Source of the DNA: Branchiostoma belcheri
Taxonomy: Eukaryota > Chordata > Leptocardii > Amphioxiformes > Branchiostomatidae
Direction: 5' to 3'
Assembly (NCBI RefSeq): GCF_001625305.1
Contig: NW_017803954.1
Location: forward strand, 2,486,764 to 2,550,763
DNA length: 64,000 bases
In this document: piece after piece, positions 32,194-42,000 of the stretch
How the letters are laid out: the number at the start of each line of letters is the position of its first letter
How positions within the stretch are numbered: position 1 is the stretch's first letter
Position numbers and translations under genes: made by a program
The notes under the pieces: generated by a model
Database searches by the model: none
Seen by the model: the letters and a program-made list of their open reading frames with translations, nothing else
Told to the model about the DNA's origin: nothing

Positions 32194-32285
32194 ATGCTGC
32201 GGTCCAGGTCGTACGAGGCCGTACCTGAGAGCGAGGAGGTCGGAAGTCCAGGTGGGAGAGGCAGACGGCGTCGGAATTTCTACAG
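32194..32285 (+). CDS. Possible upstream coding first exon of the small secreted gene (or 5' UTR exon)
   Basis: An ATG at 32194 opens 30 codons plus two bases and ends at a good donor (CTACAG/GTAAAG). Joined to the acceptor at 33502 it stays in frame and reads through to the signal-like hydrophobic segment, giving a 205-residue form. The added part is acidic and then Arg-rich (GRGRRRRNFYR) and then Cys-containing (FCQCKFC). Such a basic stretch before the hydrophobic core would favour a type II signal anchor over a cleaved signal. The ATG context is weak (C at -3, C at +4), so the exon may simply be 5' UTR, with translation starting at 33533. Confidence 0.5.
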
Positions 32286-32522
32286 GTAAAGTCGTCTGTC
32301 TGTGGAGTTCTGCATGTGCATATCTAACGTTATATTCTGTTGGATTTTAACGTTATGCGCCATCCAAGAATGCGCCCCTCCTTCAAGTTCAAATACAGAC
32401 ATTTATAGCGTTACAATCTCTCTTCTATGTAACGTTAGATCGGGATAGAACAGCTGAAAATAGTATAGCATGTGTCCGAATGTGTTGTGTAACTTACATT
32501 TTGTAACTTACCAGCCATAGCT

Positions 32523-33458
32523 GAGGGCCTGCATGCCCTTTTTCGTTAACCGTTATGGGCTATTTTAATTTACCGTTAATCGTTGCCGACCCGCTCTAAT
32601 TCAACGTTAAGCGTTATCGGTATATTCCTCGTGAAGCGTTATTGGTCGTTTTAATTCAACGTAAAACGTTATTTGTCATCCTAAATTCAGCGTTAAACGT
32701 TAATGAATAATTCTTCGTTACGCCTAATTTTACCTTTCAAAGTGCAGGAAAATGCATCATTGAACGTTAAAAAATACAAAATTTCCCGGGGGAGAATGCC
32801 CCCGGACTCCCCTACATTGCTCGCGCCTTTGGCGCTCGACTCGCGCCTTCTGCGCTCGCTCCCTTCGGCTCTAGCCAGCACCAGCTTTCCGTCAATTACT
32901 GGAAGTTTGCGGAGAGTTACAGAATTTTTTTTACGAATCCGTCAACCTTGACAGACAAGATTAACAGAATCTTGAGTAAAAATATGAAAACATAAGAAGT
33001 ACCGACAAACACTCTCAACACCATGATTTGCCTCTCAAAATGCGGGAAATTGCGTTTTTGAAGGCTTAAAAATTCTAAATTTCCTGGGGGAGCATACACC
33101 CCCACCCCCCTAGACTAGCGCCTTCGGCGCTCCCCTCTCAAAATCCATCGGTAAAACTGGGCGGACGGAAAAAAGTCAAGCTGGGTAGAGCCCTGGCCGA
33201 CGTCGACTCGGACTCCCCTTTATTTGTGGACGCACTCGGGGGCCAGGGCAGGTGGGGAACATCACATGTAAGGTATACGTAATTTTGTCAGTGATCACCT
33301 TTTCTCAGAAGGCGAGATACCAAATCCAGTGCAGCTCGAAAAAAAGCCTGTCAATTTACCGTTAAGCGTTGCCGACCGTCCTGAATTTACCGTTAAGCGT
33401 TATCGGCCCTGCTGAATTTACCGTTAACCGTTACCAGGACCCCCCCATGCAGACCCTC
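32523..33458. mobile_element. 936-bp nonautonomous DNA-transposon-like element with subterminal 31-bp arrays
   Basis: The left end reads GAGGGCCTGCATG and the right end is its near-perfect inverse, CATGCAGACCCTC. Both are bordered by ATAGCT (32517-32522 and 33459-33464), a likely 6-bp target duplication. Just inside each end lie imperfect repeats of a 31-bp unit built on ACCGTTAAGCGTT (32541-32704 and 33353-33435). They run in the same direction at both ends. The middle holds two diverged copies of a unit (about 32735-32880 and 33005-33140) ending in C/G-rich segments with GCGCCTTCGGCGCTC. No transposase frame is present. It sits in the first intron of the small secreted gene. The superfamily is uncertain. 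Confidence 0.65.
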
Positions 33459-33532
33459 ATAGCTAGTTTGGATTATTCTTTTGATGCCGTTTCTTTTTCA
33501 GGTTTTGTCAGTGTAAGTTCTGCATGACTGCC

Positions 33533-35108
33533 ATGGGGACCTCGTTAGTGTTGGTGTTTGTTGTGGTGTTTTCTGTGTACCTGGCCAATGGATACCCCAT
33601 CCACGCCTCATGTACCATCGACTGGTAAGGACGACTATATAACTCATATATCCATATATAGTAGATAACGTTACATACTAACTTATATATAGTAGCCTAT
33701 TTGGCCTTTACAACCAATATCACATCTAATGATGATAAATTTGGCAAAGAGAGGCTATTATATACATAATCTTGATGCTAATTTACTAAAATCTCTTTAT
33801 TTTATTGTAGGGGTTTCAGTCAGAACTGCTCGTCTGTGAATGCCAGTTTGGTTAAGATGATCAACACATGGACATCTAGTGACAACTGCAAGAACGGGGG
33901 AGAAAAGTGTCTGTACAAGGTGCTTCTTTTCATTCCTGGCGAGTTATAGTACATGTACTTAGTATCTTGAACTTTTTTTTATATGTAAGTGTAATATGAC
34001 ATATTTTATCGAACTTGTAACATAACATTTCAACAAAATTATTCCTTTTTTTAATGGACCCTCCTTTTAATTGCAAGGTATCAGTTGCTTGAAAGAAAGA
34101 ATTTTCTGAAAATCTGTAAGTTTTAAAATAAATTGTGTATATTTCAGTTTGTCAGTTCATCTGACACTGAGCTGAAGGCGACCCACACCACTCCTGTACA
34201 CAACTATGTGGACGACCTGACCTTCACCTTCACCCCCGGCCAGGCACCCCCCACTGTCTGCAGGGTCAAGGTGGGGAGAATCTGGAAACTAAACATGATG
34301 AAGAAAGTCATCTTGATCCAGTTTTAGCTCACTGAAGAGCTAATGTCCCACTGGTTGTGACAGAGAAGATAGACGATGATCATATACAATGTATATGTAC
34401 AGTATTTTTAGGTTCATTGTACCAGGAAATTCCCCTGGCTCTTTTTGATAAGCACAGTGAACATGGACCACAACATAATGTCCTATTTAGGACTATCGGG
34501 TGAGTGACATCAGCTGGGATTTGATTTCCCAACTAAAGTTCAGAGGCAGGGTCACTACTTATCATTGTACTACGCACGCTACTACTACGAAGAACTAGTA
34601 TTACAGAAGGAATTCATATTCTGCACCTTACTCATTCTTGCACAAATGGCATGTTTCAATCTAAGAAAATGGTAGCCATAAGAAATAAACTTTACCAGTA
34701 TTGCACGTAAATTGGGGCTTACTTCGTCAGCCTTGTTCACGGAATTGACCCATCTACTGCAACTTCCAGGACGTGACGTCGGAAACATGTGATTGCAGCA
34801 GAGGTTCATACATGTCAGCTAACCTGTCTTACCCCTGTCTGTTCAAGGTTGGATGGTTTGTCCCAATTTACTTTGTGCTGGACATAAAGTTTTAGCCTTT
34901 TCATCATAATGGTACAATACCTGTTGTGTTTTCCCAGGCTCACTCTACGTCAGAGACTTGGTACGCTTACCTGGACTACAGCACCAACTACTGCAACCTG
35001 CGCAACCTGGCGGAGGGGGCGGGGCTGACCGAGACGCCCAACTTCACAGAAGTGACCAACGACAGTATCTGTACACAGTACTCCTCTAGGAACTGTACTA
35101 AATACTGA
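33533..35108 (+). CDS. Small cysteine-rich, probably secreted protein of unknown function
   Basis: Core model: 33533-33624, 33811-33919, 34148-34270, 34938-35108 (TGA), 164 residues. I chose ATG 33533 because its context (GCCATGG) is strong and it is followed at once by a hydrophobic core (LVLVFVVVFSVYL) ending LANG-YP, a typical signal peptide. The mature part has eight cysteines (HASC, QNC, DNC, EKC, TVC, NYC, SIC, RNC), enough for four disulfides, and five N-glycosylation sequons (NCS, NAS, NFT, NDS, NCT). No catalytic motif or named domain is evident. The C-terminal pattern SETWY...NYCNL...CTQYSS...C reminds me of small uncharacterised secreted proteins in fish and other aquatic animals, which I cannot verify here. 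Introns are GT-AG with phases 2, 0 and 0. A further in-frame exon may lie at 34770-34847 and an upstream coding start at 32194; see those entries. Confidence 0.8.
34412..34582 (-). mobile_element. tRNA-derived SINE fragment
   Basis: Read on the minus strand, the segment starts with a tRNA-like head. There is an A-box-like TAGTACAATGA, and a T-arm-like GGGAAATCAAATCCC in the B-box position. A body follows containing AGCCAGGGGAATTTCC. The layout resembles tRNA-type SINEs of marine invertebrates as I remember them. Both promoter boxes are degraded, so it is not an active tRNA gene. It lies in the intron between 34270 and 34770. Confidence 0.5.
34770..34847 (+). CDS. Candidate cassette exon of the small secreted gene
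   Basis: The 78-bp segment is flanked by TTCCAG and GTTGGA, is open, and has phase 0 at both ends, so including it keeps the frame between 34270 and 34938. It encodes DVTSETCDCSRGSYMSANLS and then YPCLFK. It adds three cysteines to the eight of the core protein, giving an odd total, and its TSET echoes the TSET at the start of the next exon. The polypyrimidine tract is weak. It could be an alternatively used exon, a decayed partial exon duplication, or a chance open segment. Confidence 0.45.
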
Positions 35109-35650
35109 GATACTTGGTTGACAAATGTTTGTAACAACTTCCATCAAGCACAACATTATGGTGTCAACCTAACAAATTTTGCTTCACGTAAATGCTGTAA
35201 CACTTGTGTAGCATTGATGGGTTTTGCTTGATGCATTCCCCTTAATGCTTAATCCTTTTGAATAGAAGGTTTCATTACACTGATCTTATTCAGAGTTTGC
35301 TAAGTGGATAAGAACATACATGTATTTCATGATTTTCCTTGATACAAAATAATGCTGGTCAAAAGTTAACTTAAAGTTTTGTACTGGAAAAGGCTTTAAC
35401 TGTTAAGGCTAATGTTCATTGTTGTATGAATGATACTCAAATTGATTTTAAATTGATTTGATATACATTTATTTTTAAGTACCTGCACAAGTGCTTTACT
35501 TTACTCTGCATTTACTTTTCTCATATTAAGATTTGAAGTTTGAAAATATCTATGACCAGTTTTCAGTTCAAGGCTGTTTATACTAGCTTGTCTGTCTGGT
35601 CTGGTCTAACTTATGTATTCCTTTGAATAAAAGAAGTTGTGCACAAAATG
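35109..35650 (+). other. 3' UTR of the small secreted gene
   Basis: AT-rich sequence after the TGA leads to AATAAA at 35626-35631, followed within about 20 bases by a plausible cleavage region. No competing strong signal is visible closer to the stop. Confidence 0.55.
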
Positions 35651-36689
35651 GCTCATTTACCAGTGTATCTATGGTCATGGCAGCATTATACAGCATTTAC
35701 TTGCCACCCCCAGGGTCTATGATGCTGGTGAAGTAAGAGCAAAATTCTCGAAGACTGGATATTAAGTCCTAAATGAGAGGCAGACAGGTGTAAACTGTGC
35801 TGTGTGGTATATATCAGCTTTGAGCCGGCTAGGGCGGGCCTATGCTACTACATTGCAGATGACAAACTAAGACGACGAGGTTATCTTCATTTTGTCTGTT
35901 TACAGTTCTACAACAAAGCTATGTGGACATGTAATAAAAAAGGGAGTAACGTAATATACTCCAAGACAGGCAGATTGTTGACATATAGAATAATACGATC
36001 ATGATCATTTTTGATAGTCGACCACGTTTTGCGAAGGTCTGCTACCGTTGCAAGTCCATGCAATATAGAAGGTGCCGATAATATGAGAAGGGCGGTGAAA
36101 TATTTATTAATGATGCGTGAGAGGTGTGGTATCAGGAATAAGGCATCGTCATAAAAAACCTTTGGACGTTTCATAAATATAATAATGACTAGATACTTTA
36201 TTCGTCACGTTTGTAAAAGTACTCACAGAGAAACGTTTTATCCTGCATATACCACATGGCAAATACCTAAAGACCAGGATTTTGAAAGTTGTTTCCAACT
36301 GGTACATCTAAGAACAGTTTCAAGTGTGCATTTTCTGATTTGTTCAAATATAACATTAAGTGTTTTTTTCAATAGGTGACATTTTTCAGGCTTTATACGC
36401 ACAGAAATTAATGCACCATGAAACCTGCTTTACTACAGTTGTAAGATCCACCTTACTTTACTTTAATTTACTCTACTTGCAATGCAGCAGTTGACACAAC
36501 ACAGTCTGAGATCCCCACTAACACCTTTTAAGCTATTGTACAGAGAGGTGGTACGTGTATTTAATTCATTGGGTAACATTATAAGTACATGTATTTTGCA
36601 TCAGCTCACACAAAGAAAGAGCAGCGTAAGGAATTTACTCTTTTTACAGAAGAGTTTACATTGCACGGAAGAGGGCTTCATAACATGCT
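35651..36689. other. Intergenic stretch without a recognisable gene
   Basis: I see no supported exon. Open frames are short and do not resemble known domains. No clear transposon end is visible. Confidence 0.5.
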
Positions 36690-37051
36690 CCTTCTGTCAC
36701 GTCACTTCCGTGTCATTGATGTTTGTGTAACGTTACTGCCCCCAAATTTTCATGGTTGTTTTAAAGCTTTGGGTTTAATATGGGCTCGCACCAGTCCTGG
36801 AAGAATGGTCTATGACCGAGTTGTCGTTCGAGTCCCTGTCGTTAGATGGCCCTGCATGCCCTAATTCCTGTACGGGAAACCCCTCCCGAAGTGGACCCGT
36901 CCAGACCACCCCCGCCCGCGAGTGGACCTGTCCGGTGGCGCCGTGTGTTCTAAACGCGGTTCCCAGTTTTCGTGCCGACTTCTGCGGATTTTCTGCGGCC
37001 AAACTTGCAGGATTTCCCGGGATTTTCCGTGCCCGTGTCGGCCGGGAAAGC
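36690..37051 (+). promoter_or_regulatory. CpG-rich promoter and 5' UTR region of the third gene
   Basis: From about 36780 the composition changes sharply to GC- and CpG-rich sequence (for example 36880-37050), unlike the AT-rich flanks. It leads into an ATG that starts a signal peptide. I see no TATA box, which fits a CpG-type promoter. The frame upstream of the ATG stays open to 36812 on the plus strand, and a 230-codon open frame exists on the minus strand. Both are expected by chance in GC-rich DNA. Confidence 0.55.
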
Positions 37052-37100
37052 ATGCGTGCAGTAGCAGTGCTGTTTATCTCGCTGGCTGTGACTTGGGCAG
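37052..37100 (+). CDS. First coding exon (signal peptide) of an unidentified secreted or membrane protein
   Basis: The ATG at 37052 has A at -3 and starts MRAVAVLFISLAVTWA plus one base of a glycine codon, then a strong donor (GGGCAG/GTGAGAAG). This is a complete signal peptide: basic n-region, hydrophobic core, and small residues near the cut. A phase-1 intron right after the signal peptide is typical of modular extracellular proteins and receptors. No following exon is recognisable in the next 26.9 kb, so the product cannot be named. The in-frame upstream extension to 36812 is possible but would place the signal internally, which I consider unlikely. Confidence 0.6.
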
Positions 37101-38092
37101 GTGAGAAGTGACAAAGTTTGATTGAAAGTTGGTAAATTTGGTCAGTTTTAGCAGCTCTGCTTGTTCCCGGGTTTACATTTCTGTGGGGAAACTTGTTGAC
37201 GAACTCATGGGCGGGCAGCATGCCTGCTGTGAACGCCGTACGATTTTCCCCTCGTGGCACAAAATACCAAGGCATGACATAAAAACATCCAAATTTTACA
37301 AAATTGTTAGAGAAAAGTAACAGATAATTGGCATAATTAGTACTAGTATTTGAAATCTTTTCAGACGATATTTTTGCCACTCTCTGGTGTATGGGTCTGT
37401 GGACAACTTGTTGCGCTAACATTAACGTTACATTTTTGTAACCGTGCCTTCTTGAATGCGCCGACAATTTCTATATTTTGAAAGAAGTTCATCCTACTTC
37501 GTATAATAATTTAGTCCCTTGAGACAGAGTGTTGTCAGAACTTGACAGCTTCCCTGGGATCCAAAAATCTTGCTGTAAACAAGCAAAATTTAATGGTGGC
37601 GATGACAGATATTACGGGCGCCTTTCTATAAACAGAACAGCGTCCAGCTGTGAAGAAGGGTTGCAGAATTTTATCCCAACGGTTCCTCGTCGTCTTTGCC
37701 GCTTTGACAGAAATTGTTTTTCTCAGGATATATCACAGCATCGTCGAATCATCCACCAAGCCGCGTGTTTTATTTGTAAACGCCCTGAATGTTGTCTGCA
37801 AATTCAAAATAAAATTCACTATGCACCGTCGTGTATACAGTCAATCTAATAATTTGACCTTACGGGACCCTGCCTCGTCCTCAGTATATGATTTTTTTTC
37901 TGTGGGTCCACGGGTTATTTATCTGGCACAGACGACATACATGTCCACCCAGATGTGTTTTTCAGGCAGCCGGCAGAGCCGTTGACATGTGGGTAGACTG
38001 AGAAATCTGGAGTGAATTTTGTGGTGTGAGGCATGGCGAATGGCCTTATCAATGAACTACTGAGGCAGGGGTTAGAGGTCAGCTCCGCACAG

Positions 38093-38108
38093 GCAGCAGG
38101 GGGCTACT
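38093..38108 (+). promoter_or_regulatory. CTCF-like motif
   Basis: GCAGCAGGGGGCTACT fits the core of the animal CTCF consensus (CCASYAGRKGGC) with one mismatch at its 5' end. It lies about 1 kb downstream of the third gene's first exon. Binding is inferred only from the motif. Confidence 0.3.
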
Positions 38109-38570
38109 TGGAAAAGTGTCTTGTCTCTTTAGAAAGGATTACAAAATAACACCTACAATGGCAACTATAACTGGCAAATCCATCAAAGTTTAAGCCCTCT
38201 AATCTATTTATTTGCTACAGATTGCTTATAAACAAGATCCTTACAGTGGTTTGTCACTGCTATGTTGGTCAAACAAAGTTGTGTGGCAAACTTTTTTATT
38301 TATTGCGATGTTGCCTAGTTTTACAGTCTTCAGGCCTGTTTTATGTGAGTGAGTTTGAAGGTGGTGTTCTGTAACAGTGGCCTTGGTTCAAGGTAAAGAA
38401 TCTGGTAGTTACATGAGAAGCCCATTCCTGGGAGTCATGTCCTGGTAGTCAGTAACCTCTGTGTCATGACCCTGTGCCCACCAACACCTCTATGTAGGAT
38501 GTGCCAGCTGTACTAAAAGTCCTGGCACTGGTAGACAATGCTGCATACCTTTCCTAGCTGAAAGCCACCT

Positions 38571-38796
38571 GGACATTATGCATATCTGTAGTTTTGTTGT
38601 AAAACGTTACATTGGCTGTCTCATTGGAGTAGCTCAGTTCATTTCTTATTTTGATATCTTCCTCTTGCACTGTTGTAGCTTGACATTATGCAGTATATCT
38701 AGTTTTGTTATAAAACTTTGTCACATTGGCTCAATGGCTGTGGCATGAGAGTTAATGTCTTGCACATTGACTTTCTTCCTCTTGCACTGTTGTAGG
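38571..38796 (+). repeat. Tandem duplication, about 110-bp period
   Basis: Copies start GGACATTATG (38571) and TGACATTATG (38681). Each includes TAGTTTTGTT...TAAAAC, CACATTGGCT or ACATTGGCT, and ends TTCCTCTTGCACTGTTGTAG. Confidence 0.65.
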
Positions 38797-39020
38797 TAGG
38801 ACCAGTATAACAGTTTTTAGAGGACACCAATTTGCTGAAAATGTTAACACCTGCTTGCCTTAAATTACAACACTAATGACACGACCATGGCCTTGTGAGA
38901 ATCAAACATTATATAGGATGTTAGTAGTTGAACAACTCTGTAACCTGCAGTCTTACACTAGTACTTCACAAACTGGTAATTTTGTCTATGAAATCAAATC
39001 ACCATAATTGATGTATATAT

Positions 39021-39043
39021 GATGATGATGATGATGATGATGA
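39021..39043 (+). repeat. (GAT)n microsatellite
   Basis: Uninterrupted GAT trinucleotide run of about eight units. Confidence 0.85.
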
Positions 39044-42000
39044 CATATGTCTATGTTGATCTGTTGCAATTTTTGCAGGCAACTCTATGAAAAGCTTTCG
39101 TCTTTACCTATTATGCCTTTCCAATAAATGGTATCTATGGAAACAATAATGTTGGCCACCTTATGGCAGAAGATAGCTCAGTGAAAGAGTTGAAAGGAAG
39201 GACAGGCATCCTGCACTAAGGTTTATGTCAGAGAGTACCATCCGGCCACTTGTGCAGAGCTAAGGTGAACAATAGCTTAGTGTTATTTGCTAGCATTAGT
39301 AGGAATCAGCCATAATACTCGTAATACAGGTCTTTTCTCTGTCCATCACGAAACAAAGAAAAGGAAAAAAATTCCCTACATTTTTTTCGGGTATCACACG
39401 CTTATGTTACCTTGAACCTTGAAGTTACAGAGGAATAAAATAACAGTATAGCAGTTGATAATGGACAGGCCTATTGAATTCAAATCTTTCTTTTGTTCTA
39501 CCCCTTGTTTTGAAACCCATTAATCAAATTCAGTCTGGTATTGGGTCTAGTATCAACATCATTGACATTACCTTGAAAATGCTGGTCTTTGTTGTAAAAA
39601 CAATGCTCCCTTCAATTTGTTTAGTTTAACTATTGTTTAAAGTTTTCACAACTTTTCAGCCATGGCTGACCAGATCAAGTTTGGAATGTTTTGCTTATTC
39701 AAGTGGTAATGTTGAACAATAGGACACATTTTACCTTCTAGAAACGATTGCTACCTGACAAAAATGCTAATTGTCAATGTTCATCAAAGTTTTTGTTTGC
39801 TTTCTAGATTGTACATGGCATTTGGCAACTATTTCTTTACCATCTGAAAAATTAACCCTTTGAATGTAGTATGGCTTTTTCTATGTTAGATATTACAGAT
39901 AAAAGTAATTGTCTTGGACCATCAAACAAGTAGATTCTTCTTGCAAGTTTCCCTGAGGGGCACATCTAGATGACTACTGTGCTACCTCATGCCCAGTCAG
40001 AAAGTCTGTTTGTTAGTTGTCAGACCAAAATAGTCCCAAGTTGCTGGATCAGCTTTCTGTCAGGAAGTGATTCAACCGATCTTGGTGAGCGGTTACACAA
40101 CTGTTGCCATTAAAGTCTGACTCAAGTTTTCTCCTTGTCACTTAGTTCCTGTGCGCATATGTCAGCAAAGGGCCCTGCCTGCCCTTCAACAAGACCTGAA
40201 GACAAAATAATGGCTACATGTTGTGCCCACACACCAGAGAAGTTGCTGACACACTTCTTATAACCTTTATACATTTGATTATGTTTGTGTGGAAAGATGT
40301 TTTCAGTGTGTCCTTCAGCTTTTCCATCAGCAATTGTACCAAGTACAATGTACTCCATGAGTGTTTATGCATAGCTGGAGAGCGAACTTCCCTGTTTTGA
40401 ACTTCTAGTTCTGGTCCTGTGTCATGTGTATTTGCTGAGTAGCTGTCATGTCAGTCACTTTCCCATAAACCTGATATATGCACATCTGTACAGCCCCTCT
40501 TTAGTTGGAGCTATGTTTACTGTGAGCAGAATAGAATCTTCCCTACATGAGGAAGGCAAGAGTCCTACCAGGCCATATGGTTTCTACTGTTTCCGTTTGG
40601 TGACAAGAGCCATGGACATTATCGGATTTGTTTGAATATTTGGCATGGTTGACTTCTTGCCAGCCCAATAAATATCTTGGTTTTACATGACGTTCCTAAG
40701 TTCAGGTTGCAGCCAGTCCCCCTCCCCCCAACATTTACTGGCCATTCATTGGTCAGCTAGTGACCAGACAGAGGGCGTGGGCTTGTTATGGCCACAAGAC
40801 TTTGGCCAAACACACTGGGTCATCCCAGGTCTTCTGATAAGTGTGTTGGATACTTTAATGTTCTTTATACAGAGGGAATGTGTTTATGGTACTGCCTGGA
40901 CCCAGGCACCCTCTCATAATATTTACACTTGTCACACTGCCTGTCAATCAACTTGACAAGGGGCAAAGTGGCGTGAGCTCTCCCTGCTCAGTTTCATGTC
41001 TCAAGTCTTGGTCTATTGTCACCAGGAGGTGGTGCATGGCGTTGACACGCTGTCTCTCCGTTGTACACCCATTTTCCCCACCAGTTTCGCACGTGTTGAC
41101 TTGGCATGGAAATTCCTATCTTTTGGAGTCGAAGGAAACAGTGCGGATACTTTGACGGGCCTGTTGCAGTGGTCATTTCTACCTCACCCCCCAAGAATGT
41201 CTTGCCGAAGTTTTCACCGCAGAGGCTTTGAATAACTGGCTGTGCCGTACAATATCTTCAATACATAGCTGACATACCAGAGCCGTATTCCCTAGTGGTC
41301 ACAATGGACACGTTTATTTACCCTCTATGGCCCAGGTAACTTGGTACCTGGCTATTGTGATATATCTTTGAACACTGTGGGGAGTCTGACCAACAGGTTA
41401 CAGGCTTTAACCAGTCATATTTGTTCCAGTTGTTCTTTTGTCACCTGAGGGGTTTTTAAAGCTCTGAATTGGAGGCTGAACTGCTCTCCTGCTAGATGAT
41501 TTGACTTGGGACCCATCCAAGTTCTGGTCTCGCCCACTCAGTCTTTCAGGAAATGGACATTTACTGGAATTTTATGGAGAAAAGGCAGCTAATTTTTGCC
41601 ATTTAACTTTCATAGTTTACTTACTTGATTTATGCTCTGTCAATTTCAAGACTCCTGTCGAATTCCAGACAAGACCTATGAAGGCTGGCAATGTTTCCTC
41701 TACCTTAGGTCATGTAAGGCTAGCCATCTGTGTAGTCTACATAAATAAGTGTTTAGATAACTGATATCTAAAACTACAGGAAAATGGCAATTACATTGGT
41801 TATTTCCCTTGGAAAAAGGCCACGCCTGTTGACTATCTAGTATCTGTACAGCAAACTCACAAGGTGGTCACTGGAATATTTCTTCTAAACAGTACACTGA
41901 TGGTCTTTTTTACACTTACGGAAAATTAGAATTCAAGTTATCTCCGGTGACAGTCGATGACAGAAATAGAAAGACAATCAAAGTGTCATCTAACTAAGGT

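Noticed and set aside
36812-37051. In-frame N-terminal extension of the third gene from ATG 36812
   Set aside because: It would bury the signal peptide inside the protein. The extension is Pro/Gly/Ser/Cys-rich as expected for translated CpG-island DNA.
36775-37467. 230-codon open frame on the minus strand
   Set aside because: It lies antisense to a CpG-rich promoter and signal-peptide exon, shows no domain, and reads as an artefact of GC-rich composition.
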